From: an uncultured Mesocricetibacter sp.
GTDB taxonomy: Bacteria; Pseudomonadota; Gammaproteobacteria; Enterobacterales; Pasteurellaceae
Length of the DNA: 9,815 nucleotides
Assembly (NCBI GenBank): GCA_905373425.1
Contig: CAJPST010000081.1
Coordinates: forward strand, 1 to 9,815
Reading direction: 5' to 3'
Position numbers and translations under genes: made by a program. Under the pieces are notes generated by a model, which saw nothing but the letters and a program-made list of their open reading frames with translations, was not told the origin of the DNA and did not search any database. Positions within the stretch are counted from its first letter, which is position 1, and each line of letters opens with the position of its first letter. Shown piece after piece: positions 1-4,431 of this stretch.

Positions 1-547
1 ATTCAATAGTATCCAAATAAAATGCTTTTGATTGTGGTAAAAATTTACCCACACAAAGTTCATCAAAAATGATGCGATGAATTTCATTTTGAGCGTCCTC
101 GTTTGGCACGATAGGAGTAATGCCTCGGACAATTAAACCATCGCGATAAAAATTATCGCTCATAGTAAATTTTGTACCGAGTAAAGCCACTTTATTTAAG
201 CCTCGCGATTTAATAGCATCTGCCGTAGCATCTAAAATATGTAAAAACGGAATAGAAAGCGCCCGCTCAATTTGAGGGGCTACTTTGTGCATGGTATTAG
301 TTGCAAGCACAATACCTTCTGCACCAATCATCTCTAATTTTTTTCCTGCTTCAGCGAGAATCTCTCCGGCTCGTTGCCATTCACTTTGTTTCTGGCATTG
401 CACAATTTCTTCAAATTCCACACTCACCATGACAATAGGCGCAGAAATATTCCCACCTTTTTTCTGATTCACTAAACGATTGATCTCAGTGTAATAAGTT
501 GCCGTACTTTCCGGGCTCATTCCACCGATAATACCTAATATTTTCAT
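1..547 (-). CDS. Aspartate/glutamate racemase family protein (YgeA-like), C-terminus beyond window
   Basis: An open frame runs from ATG at 545-547 to the window edge, giving 182 codons with no stop, so only the N-terminal three quarters is visible. The start MKILGIIGGMSPEST, then SVEFEEIV.CQ at about 42-52 and GAEGIVLATNTMH at about 75-87, match the cofactor-independent Asp/Glu racemase superfamily and most resemble E. coli YgeA. These enzymes interconvert L- and D-amino acids with a pair of cysteines acting as acid and base. Here the first one, normally Cys in the LCTNTMH motif, is Ala82 (codon GCA); the second lies outside the window. A strong Shine-Dalgarno (AGGAAGGAG, 5 bases upstream) supports the start. 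The 5' flank is occupied by repeat copy A. Family assignment is firm; activity and substrate are uncertain because of the missing Cys. Confidence 0.88.
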   Translation of the reverse strand, partial: MKILGIIGGMSPESTATYYTEINRLVNQKKGGNISAPIVMVSVEFEEIVQCQKQSEWQRAGEILAEAGKKLEMIGAEGIVLATNTMHKVAPQIERALSIPFLHILDATADAIKSRGLNKVALLGTKFTMSDNFYRDGLIVRGITPIVPNEDAQNEIHRIIFDELCVGKFLPQSKAFYLDTIE

Positions 548-560
548 ATTGCTCCTTCCT

Positions 561-660
561 ATGATAGCGCACGTTTCCCAACGTGTGCCTTTATCTACAA
601 GCACACGCTATAAAGCGTGCGCTATCAGTAATCCATCTTCTTGCTACGCAAAAGTGCGGT
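561..660. repeat. REP-like composite repeat, copy A
   Basis: The core at 561-627 opens with ATGATAGCGCACG and closes with CGTGCGCTATCA, so its ends are inverted repeats. Inside are two hairpins: GCGCACG/CGTGTGC around a TTTCCCAA loop, and GCACACGCT/AGCGTGCGC around ATAA. A tail at 628-660 (starting GTAATCCATCTTCTTGC) ends in an uptake signal sequence at 652-660. It fills the gap between the vapD-like gene and the racemase gene. The family is recognised from the other copies in this window. Confidence 0.85.
652..660 (+). other. DNA uptake signal sequence
   Basis: Exact AAGTGCGGT at the end of repeat copy A, close to the 3' end of the vapD-like gene. Confidence 0.9.
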
Positions 661-683
661 CGAAATATGCGTTAAATTTTATA

Positions 684-1142
684 CTATTTCTCATACTTAT
701 CTTGTGACACACTATTTTCTTGTATTTGTTGCAATGAAAATTGGCGTTTTCCCACAATCTCTTCCACCTTATTCGCAGGCAAACCTGCTTGTAATAATTC
801 TTGGCGTAAGCCATCAAGCGAACGTTGAAATGCTTCACGCGCACGTTGTACGCCATCCACAATAAATTGCGCATTAAAATCATCTTTTAATTCATAGAAT
901 TGAATATTGGAGGCACAGAGATAAAACCATTCAAAGCGCGCGGCGACCTCTTGCAATGCCAATGTGCCATGGGCTTGTTTAATGCCGGCATCACTTAAAT
1001 ACACCGTACCTTGAATATTGGTAAAACCGTGTTTCTTTAAAATACGTTGAATATCCGCATAAGCATTACGCCAGCTTGGATTGTGATAATTTCTTTCCAA
1101 ACAGTGCGTATCCATATCAAAAACGATTAATGTCCGATCCAT
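684..1142 (-). CDS. vapD: VapD-like endoribonuclease-fold protein with C-terminal extension
   Basis: The 152-residue protein starts MDRTLIVFDMDT and continues with NAYADIQRILKKHGF (about 26-40) and QGTVYL (44-49), the ferredoxin-like pattern of VapD. VapD proteins are small ribonucleases related in fold to Cas2 and, in H. influenzae, the toxin of the VapXD pair. Asp9 at the end of the first strand corresponds to the conserved catalytic Asp. Classical VapD proteins are about 90-95 residues; here about 55 extra charged, helix-prone residues follow (about 97-152). No VapX-like antitoxin gene is seen next to it. The ATG has GAGGGTG five bases upstream. Repeat copies A and B lie on either side, so the gene looks like an independent cassette. 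Family call is fairly sure; nuclease activity and toxicity are inferred. Confidence 0.75.
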   Translation of the reverse strand: MDRTLIVFDMDTHCLERNYHNPSWRNAYADIQRILKKHGFTNIQGTVYLSDAGIKQAHGTLALQEVAARFEWFYLCASNIQFYELKDDFNAQFIVDGVQRAREAFQRSLDGLRQELLQAGLPANKVEEIVGKRQFSLQQIQENSVSQDKYEK

Positions 1143-1234
1143 TTTTCACCCTCATGATAGCGCGCGTTTCCCAACGTGAGCCTTTATCTACAAGCACACG
1201 CTATAAAGCGTGCACTATCAGTCATCCATCTTCT

Positions 1235-1273
1235 CGCTACACAAAAGTGCGGTCACTTTTCCAAGCGTTTTTT
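1235..1273 (+). terminator. Hairpin with T-run in the repeat tail (copy B)
   Basis: CGCT (1235-1238) pairs with AGCG (1264-1267). Inside, AAAAGTG and CACTTTT pair around a CGGT loop, so the uptake signal forms the stem. TTTTTT follows at 1268-1273. The T-run is on the plus strand, whereas neighbouring genes are on the minus strand, so in this orientation it would stop antisense transcription; the minus-strand version has only the TTTT of the inner stem. Confidence 0.55.
1245..1253 (+). other. DNA uptake signal sequence
   Basis: Exact AAGTGCGGT in the tail of repeat copy B, where it forms the left stem and loop of a hairpin. Confidence 0.9.
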
Positions 1274-1276
1274 AAC

Positions 1277-1310
1277 TCCCGTGATGGTGCGCGTCTCCCG
1301 CACGCACCAT
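1277..1310. repeat. REP-like half element fused to the broken end of gnd
   Basis: A single arm resembling the left halves of copies C and D (compare GCGTCTCCCG with GCATCTCCCG). GGTGCGCG (1286-1293) pairs with CACGCACC (1301-1308) around TCTCCCG, with one G-U pair on the minus strand. The side toward 1310 is gnd coding sequence (codons for M-V-R-A-G-D), so the hairpin is half repeat and half gnd. Confidence 0.65.
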
Positions 1311-1533
1311 TAACATCACTTTGCGCAGTTTTTCTAATTTAGCGGCTAAATCTTCTAAAGAGTATGCACCGATAATATTGGTACCTTTTACTGCACCTTG
1401 TAAAAATTCATCCACTTTGGATGTGGTACGGTTATACGCCACCACTTTAAACCCGTGGTCGTTCATATTTAAAATGAGGTTCTGTCCCTATCACGGCTAA
1501 GCCGATAACACCGATGTCGCCTTTTACTGACAT
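1293..1533 (-). pseudogene. gnd: 5' remnant of gnd (6-phosphogluconate dehydrogenase)
   Basis: From ATG at 1531-1533 (GGAG seven bases upstream) the frame reads MSVKGDIGVIGLAV, the NADP-binding Rossmann start of Gnd. At 1488-1491 an extra A turns the expected GTG-ATG into GTG-ATAG, shifting the frame. The next frame continues with QNLILNMNDHGFKVVAYNRTTS, GTNIIGAYSLEDL and KVMLMVRAGD, all Gnd. Homology stops at the Asp codon at 1293-1295, about 80 residues into a protein of about 480. It has also acquired L in KLEKLRKVM where family members have P. The native ribosome binding site is retained, so this is a copy of the real gene start. In H. influenzae gnd lies close to pgl and zwf, as this fragment does here. 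No other part of gnd is in the window; a full copy may exist elsewhere. Confidence 0.88.
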
Positions 1534-1609
1534 TTTTTGCTCCGTTCTTAAATTAGTTACGCTGGTTGAATTATTAGCATGCAGAAGTAAACCTACATAC
1601 TACTTGTCA

Positions 1610-2074
1610 TTACTTAGAAAATACATCAATATCATCCGAAACTAATCCAATAAGATTGTCTCCTTCAGAAACAATAGTATCAAATGTATCTAAATATAAT
1701 TTTTTATTTAATAACGGATGATCTTCATCCAATAAGTATTGTATATACCCTCTTTCAGCTTGATCTAAAGCATACTGCAAACAATCTTTTCTAACTTTAA
1801 TTTCAGCGAACACAAACATTTTCTTGCCCTGAGGAGTATCTTCTAAACCTTCTACCAACTTTAGTGAGTTGCTGTGTTGTTTAAAACGTTCACGAATATT
1901 TTGAGATTGCCCTACGTAAAGAGCTTCTTCCTGTCCCGACTTAGTTTGTCGATAAAAAATATAAATACCCGCCACGTTAGGAATGGTTTTAAAATCAAAA
2001 TTTTTAAAAGTTTGACGAAGTGTTCCAGAAGAACCAAGTTCAATAGGTTCATGCCAATGTAATTTAATTTGCAT
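1610..2074 (-). CDS. Stand-alone GIY-YIG nuclease domain protein
   Basis: The 154-residue protein has the GIY-YIG fold signature in order: GIY at 36-38, YVG at 53-55, R61 and H67 in the QNIRERFKQH helix, and a Glu (E107, in DQAERGY) where the metal-binding catalytic Glu sits. Such domains cut DNA with one metal ion and occur in UvrC, homing endonucleases and many small unassigned proteins. There is no extra DNA-binding domain and no intron or intein around it, so a homing role is not supported. The N-terminus (MQIKLHWHEPIELG) and the acidic C-terminus are not recognised. The start has AAGGA seven bases upstream. By eye the gene is more AT-rich than zwf or pgl, which suggests acquired DNA. It lies inside the segment bracketed by the 75-bp direct repeats. 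Fold is confident; function unknown. Confidence 0.8.
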   Translation of the reverse strand: MQIKLHWHEPIELGSSGTLRQTFKNFDFKTIPNVAGIYIFYRQTKSGQEEALYVGQSQNIRERFKQHSNSLKLVEGLEDTPQGKKMFVFAEIKVRKDCLQYALDQAERGYIQYLLDEDHPLLNKKLYLDTFDTIVSEGDNLIGLVSDDIDVFSK

Positions 2075-2108
2075 TTCTTATCCTTAAAATTAATTATGTT
2101 TATTCCGG

Positions 2109-2136
2109 ACTAACACACGCTATGAAGCGTGCACCC
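2109..2136. repeat. REP-like half element
   Basis: CACACGCTATGAAGCGTGCACC is the right-hand hairpin arm of the repeat family (compare CACACGCTATAAAGCGTGC in copies A and B). It stands directly beside copy C without its own left arm. It probably reflects a partial duplication or deletion within a tandem array of these elements. Confidence 0.65.
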
Positions 2137-2213
2137 ATGATAGCTCGCATCTCCTGACGCGAGCCCGATAAAACATCAAATTACAAGCACGCGTCAGGAG
2201 ACGCGCGCTATCA
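2137..2213. repeat. REP-like repeat, copy C (core only)
   Basis: A 77-bp core starts ATGATAGCTCGCATCTCC and ends GGAGACGCGCGCTATCA, so its two ends pair over about 20 bases with few mismatches. The left hairpin (GCTCGC/GCGAGC) is separated from the right part by an AT-rich spacer (CGATAAAACATCAAATTACAAG). There is no uptake-signal tail. It lies between the lipoprotein stop and the GIY-YIG gene and could act as a transcript 3' end structure for the lipoprotein mRNA. Confidence 0.82.
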
Positions 2214-2219
2214 AACAGA

Positions 2220-2639
2220 TTACTTTTTATTAATGAAATAATGTAATTTAATATTTTTTCTGTTTGCAGCTTTTTCTAAATCGGCTTTATCGCTTTCACT
2301 GTCGCCCATCATATAGACACCGACATTTTTACCGACTTGCGTTACATGTTCCAATGCATAAAGTGCAGTGGCTTTATTAATCATTTGACTATTCCCTGCC
2401 ACACCAATATTGGCATTATCAATAGATAAAGCCTGCATCATGCTTGACGTTGATGGAGAACCTGATGTTTTAATCATTCCTACCACCATCGAATCCGAAA
2501 GTGGATTACTGGATGCAGGAATTTGCAACACAAAAGTGCGGTCATTTTTCGGCATTTTCATCATAAGCTCATCAACATTGATCCCTGAAGAACAAGCAAT
2601 GAGCATGGCTGCTAAAACAATCATTAAAAGTTTTTTCAT
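2220..2639 (-). CDS. Small predicted lipoprotein, function unknown
   Basis: The 139-residue protein opens with a lipoprotein signal: MKKLLMIVLAAM, then the lipobox L-I-A-C with Cys16 as the lipidation site. Ser at +2 and +3 predicts outer-membrane sorting. The mature part is about 124 residues with a Ser/Met-rich stretch (SSNPLSDSMVVGM, GSPSTSSMMQ) and a basic C-terminus (NRKNIKLHYFINKK). No known domain is recognised. The start has GGAG seven bases upstream. An uptake signal lies inside the gene (2534-2542), read as part of DRTFV on the coding strand. Repeat copies C and D flank it, making it a single-gene unit inside the direct-repeat segment. Being a lipoprotein is well supported; its role is not known. 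Confidence 0.8.
   Translation of the reverse strand: MKKLLMIVLAAMLIACSSGINVDELMMKMPKNDRTFVLQIPASSNPLSDSMVVGMIKTSGSPSTSSMMQALSIDNANIGVAGNSQMINKATALYALEHVTQVGKNVGVYMMGDSESDKADLEKAANRKNIKLHYFINKK
2534..2542 (+). other. DNA uptake signal sequence inside the lipoprotein gene
   Basis: Exact AAGTGCGGT, antisense to the coding strand; it encodes part of DRTFV in the lipoprotein. Confidence 0.9.
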
Positions 2640-2762
2640 CTTTTATCTCCATTGAAGGGGGGACTTATCGCACTATGGCACGCATCTCCCGACGCGTGCC
2701 CTATAAAACATTAAATTACAAGCACATGTTATAAAGCGTGCACTATCAGTCATCCATCTTCT

Positions 2763-2801
2763 CGCTACACAAAAGTGCGGTCACTTTTCCAAGCGTTTTT
2801 T
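2763..2801 (+). terminator. Hairpin with T-run in the repeat tail (copy D)
   Basis: The same structure as in copy B: CGCT/AGCG outer pairing, AAAAGTG/CACTTTT inner stem around CGGT, then TTTTTT at 2796-2801. It begins a few bases past the stop of the DUF4298 gene, but the T-run is oriented against that gene. Confidence 0.55.
2773..2781 (+). other. DNA uptake signal sequence
   Basis: Exact AAGTGCGGT in the tail of repeat copy D, in the same hairpin position as in copy B. Confidence 0.9.
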
Positions 2802-2807
2802 AACAGA

Positions 2808-3125
2808 CTATTTATTGTTGTCTAAAATCCGACTGATCAATTTCAGCCATTGCACCGCCAGCTCCCGTTGCATAACGCTCGCATTAAAAATAGGATCTTC
2901 GCCCAAAACGCCACAAGGCAAATCAGGAGGAATCTCGCCTTGTTCATAAGCCTCATAATCCTCACGCCAATCGCCATTAAAATAATAACGCTCCAACGCT
3001 TCCATTTTTGGCAGGAAATTCTGCCATTTTTCAAAAAACGCTTCTGCTTCAGCCAAAAAAGCATCGGCTTCGTTCAAAATGCCTTCCATTTCACTGATTT
3101 GCTCTAAACGTGCTTTTGATAACAT
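2808..3125 (-). CDS. DUF4298 family protein
   Basis: The 105-residue acidic protein is mostly helical in appearance: an N-terminal helical stretch (residues 1-45, with ADAFLAEAEAFFEKW repeating hydrophobics and charges like a coiled coil). It is followed by the family signature RYY..GDWREDYEAYE.GE.P.DL..GVL.ED at about 46-78, and a C-terminal helix. This matches DUF4298, small bacterial proteins of unknown role. No signal peptide or membrane segment is present, so it should be cytoplasmic. GGAGG lies five bases before the ATG. Repeat copies D (downstream) and E (upstream) isolate it from its neighbours, though all read the same way. The family call rests on the RYY-WREDYE-GVL pattern; no function can be assigned. 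Confidence 0.78.
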   Translation of the reverse strand: MLSKARLEQISEMEGILNEADAFLAEAEAFFEKWQNFLPKMEALERYYFNGDWREDYEAYEQGEIPPDLPCGVLGEDPIFNASVMQRELAVQWLKLISRILDNNK

Positions 3126-3187
3126 TTAACCTCCATTATGAACATGGTATGAAACCGATGTTATCAGTAATCCATCTTCTTGCGACG

Positions 3188-3220
3188 AAAAAGTGCGGTC
3201 ACTTTTTCAAGCGTTTTTTT
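3188..3220 (+). terminator. Hairpin with T-run in the repeat tail (copy E)
   Basis: AAAAAGTG (3188-3195) pairs perfectly with CACTTTTT (3200-3207) around CGGT, followed by CAAGCG and a seven-T run (3214-3220). It lies immediately after the GNAT gene. As in copies B and D, the long T-run is on the plus strand. Confidence 0.55.
3191..3199 (+). other. DNA uptake signal sequence
   Basis: Exact AAGTGCGGT in the tail of repeat copy E, at the 3' end of the GNAT gene. Confidence 0.9.
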
Positions 3221-3611
3221 AACTCTTTGTCCATGCACTCATGTGCTGCGTAAACCCAATATGCGGATAATAATCCACTGCTTGCGGGGCGGATAACAGC
3301 ACGATTTTGGCTTGTGGATGCAATGCCTGTTTGGTGTGTTCAATTAACTGCAAGCCGATACCTTGCTTTTGATATTGTTCGTCCACCGCCAAATCAGACA
3401 AATAACAACAATAGGCAAAATCCGTCACCGAACGGGCGACACCCACCAATAACTCTCCATCCCACGCCGTCACCAATAAATCGGCATGATGTAACATCGC
3501 CGCCACACGTTTTTCATCTTCTAATGGACGACGTGCTCCTAAGGAGGTTTTATTAAGCAGTTCAATAAACTGTTCTACTGAAATGGGAGAGTTGGTTTTG
3601 TATTCGATCAT
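3219..3611 (-). CDS. GNAT family N-acetyltransferase
   Basis: The 130-residue protein has the GNAT core: strand LLVTAWDGELLVGVARSVTD (45-64), strand YLSDLAVDEQYQKQGIG (70-86) with the acetyl-CoA pyrophosphate loop Q-K-Q-G-I-G at 81-86, helix LQLIEHTKQAL, then strand IVLLSAP and the common YYPHIGF motif (114-120). It should transfer an acetyl group from acetyl-CoA to an amine; the acceptor cannot be told from sequence. The start lacks a strong Shine-Dalgarno (GGGTTTCACAAT precedes the ATG). It begins 34 bases after the pgl stop, so it is probably co-transcribed and perhaps partly coupled to pgl. Length is normal for a minimal GNAT. Confidence 0.88.
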   Translation of the reverse strand: MIEYKTNSPISVEQFIELLNKTSLGARRPLEDEKRVAAMLHHADLLVTAWDGELLVGVARSVTDFAYCCYLSDLAVDEQYQKQGIGLQLIEHTKQALHPQAKIVLLSAPQAVDYYPHIGFTQHMSAWTKS

Positions 3612-3645
3612 ATTGTGAAACCCGCTATGTTTGATATGCCATCCG

Positions 3646-4344
3646 TTATAGCAATTTTGCCGCCGCTTTATCCAAATACCATTCCGTCACACCATTTTTT
3701 GCTGTGATTTTTGCAGCGGGATAAGGCAAGTTTTCCGCCGGTGTGGTTTGAATTTCTTTGAGGATTTCCGCTTTGCCTTCACCTGTCACCAAATAAGTAA
3801 TGCGTTTCGCTTGTTCAATTAATTTGGCGGTTTTGGAAATGCGGAGCTGTCCGCTTTCCGGATGCTTGGCGATCACTGCGAGGTTTTCATCCGCGAAATT
3901 GGTTTGATGCGGAAACAAGGAAGCCGTATGCCCGTCTGCGCCCATGCCGAGGATAATCCAATCGAAAACACCGTCAGGAATGACCGCACTTAATTCCTTT
4001 TCAAAGCGTTTAAGCTCTAAGTGCGGTTCGTTTTCGCCACAAATTCGGTGAATGTTTTCAGCAGGAATATTGATGTGGTCGAACAAGAGTTTTTGTACTT
4101 CGCCGTAATTACTTTCGGAATCAGATGGCGGCACCATGCGATCATCGCCCCACCAGAAATGGAGGTTTTTCCAGTTAATGGCGTCCGCGTAAGGGGCTTT
4201 CGCCAAAGTTTTAAACAATAATTTCGGCGTGGAACCGCCGGACAGGGAAATGTGTACGGGGTGGTTTACTTGGCTATAAATCACAAATTCTTGGGCGATT
4301 TTTTCCACCACACTTTGCGCGGTGGGGAAGGTGATGTAGTTCAT
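3646..4344 (-). CDS. pgl: 6-phosphogluconolactonase
   Basis: The 232-residue cytoplasmic enzyme hydrolyses 6-phosphoglucono-1,5-lactone to 6-phosphogluconate, the second step of the oxidative pentose phosphate pathway. It is of the DevB type rather than the E. coli beta-propeller type. Conserved blocks are SLSGGSTP (33-40), FWWGDDRMVPP (63-73) and LGMGADGHTASLFP (132-145), which bind the sugar phosphate and carry the catalytic His. Length is typical. The start has AGGAAGAG about six bases upstream. zwf, which makes its substrate, lies 87 bases upstream on the same strand, and a repeat (copy F) fills that gap. Two uptake signals in opposite orientations lie within the gene (3983-3991 and 4019-4027). 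The next enzyme of the pathway, Gnd, is present only as a fragment 2.1 kb further on. Confidence 0.95.
   Translation of the reverse strand: MNYITFPTAQSVVEKIAQEFVIYSQVNHPVHISLSGGSTPKLLFKTLAKAPYADAINWKNLHFWWGDDRMVPPSDSESNYGEVQKLLFDHINIPAENIHRICGENEPHLELKRFEKELSAVIPDGVFDWIILGMGADGHTASLFPHQTNFADENLAVIAKHPESGQLRISKTAKLIEQAKRITYLVTGEGKAEILKEIQTTPAENLPYPAAKITAKNGVTEWYLDKAAAKLL
3983..3991 (-). other. DNA uptake signal sequence inside pgl
   Basis: ACCGCACTT on the plus strand, so the signal reads on the coding strand of pgl (within E-L-S-A-V-I). It is 27 bases from an oppositely oriented copy. Confidence 0.9.
4019..4027 (+). other. DNA uptake signal sequence inside pgl
   Basis: Exact AAGTGCGGT, antisense to pgl (encodes part of EPHLE). 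With the copy at 3983-3991 it makes an inverted pair within coding sequence. Confidence 0.9.
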
Positions 4345-4360
4345 GTTTTCTCTTCCTAAA

Positions 4361-4426
4361 ATGATCGGGCGCGTTTTCTAACGCGAGCCTTATTCACTAA
4401 CGCACGCGATAACGCGTGCGCCATCA
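4361..4426. repeat. REP-like repeat, copy F (core only) between zwf and pgl
   Basis: The core starts ATGATCGGGCGCG and ends CGCGTGCGCCATCA. The two hairpins are GCGCGTT/AACGCG with loop TTCT, and GCACGCG/CGCGTGC-type pairing around ATAA. There is no tail or uptake signal. It lies inside the probable zwf-pgl operon, where REP-type structures can stabilise the upstream mRNA. Confidence 0.8.
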
Positions 4427-4431
4427 AATAA

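Larger units (their letters stand above)
1154..1276. repeat. REP-like composite repeat, copy B (core plus tail)
   Basis: The core at 1154-1220 has the same terminal inverted repeats and two hairpins as copy A (ATGATAGCGCGCG ... GCACTATCA). The tail at 1221-1276 contains an uptake signal at 1245-1253, a hairpin and a T-run. Positions 1202-1276 are identical, base for base, to 2730-2804 in copy D, which is a 75-bp perfect direct repeat. The copy lies upstream of the vapD-like gene, with only 11 bases between its core and the start codon. Confidence 0.88.
2672..2804. repeat. REP-like composite repeat, copy D (core plus tail)
   Basis: The core (2672-2748) joins a C-like left half (CTATGGCACGCATCTCCCGACGCGTGCC, AT-rich spacer ATAAAACATTAAATTACAAG) to an A/B-like right half (ATAAAGCGTGCACTATCA). 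It looks like a hybrid of the two subtypes. The tail (2749-2804) carries an uptake signal at 2773-2781. Positions 2730-2804 are identical to 1202-1276 of copy B. Confidence 0.88.
3149..3223. repeat. REP-like composite repeat, copy E (decayed core, intact tail)
   Basis: Only a remnant of the core is left (TATGAAACCGATGTTATCA, 3149-3166 region), with no clear hairpins. The tail (3167-3223) is well preserved and resembles copy A (GTAATCCATCTTCTTGC), with the uptake signal at 3191-3199. Its last bases overlap the stop codon of the GNAT gene. The tail surviving without the core suggests it has a use of its own, perhaps as terminator or uptake signal. Confidence 0.72.

Noticed and set aside
1272..1466. 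A complete 64-residue gene starting MNDHGFKVVAYN
   Set aside because: It is the in-frame middle part of the frameshifted gnd remnant, starting at an internal Met codon and ending in repeat sequence.
1610..2074. Homing endonuclease of a group I intron
   Set aside because: No split gene, intron-like RNA fold or extra DNA-binding module flanks the GIY-YIG protein.
684..3125. A new multi-gene defence island formed by VapD, GIY-YIG, lipoprotein and DUF4298
   Set aside because: Each gene is separated by a repeat, with no overlaps or coupling, so there is no evidence that they work together.
561..3223. A CRISPR array, given several similar repeats and a Cas2-related VapD protein
   Set aside because: The repeats are irregularly spaced, separated by whole genes, longer and more variable than CRISPR repeats, and there are no cas genes.
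3612..3645. A further decayed repeat copy between pgl and GNAT (GCTAT ... ATAGC)
   Set aside because: Only a 5-6 base inverted match is present and no other part of the consensus can be aligned.
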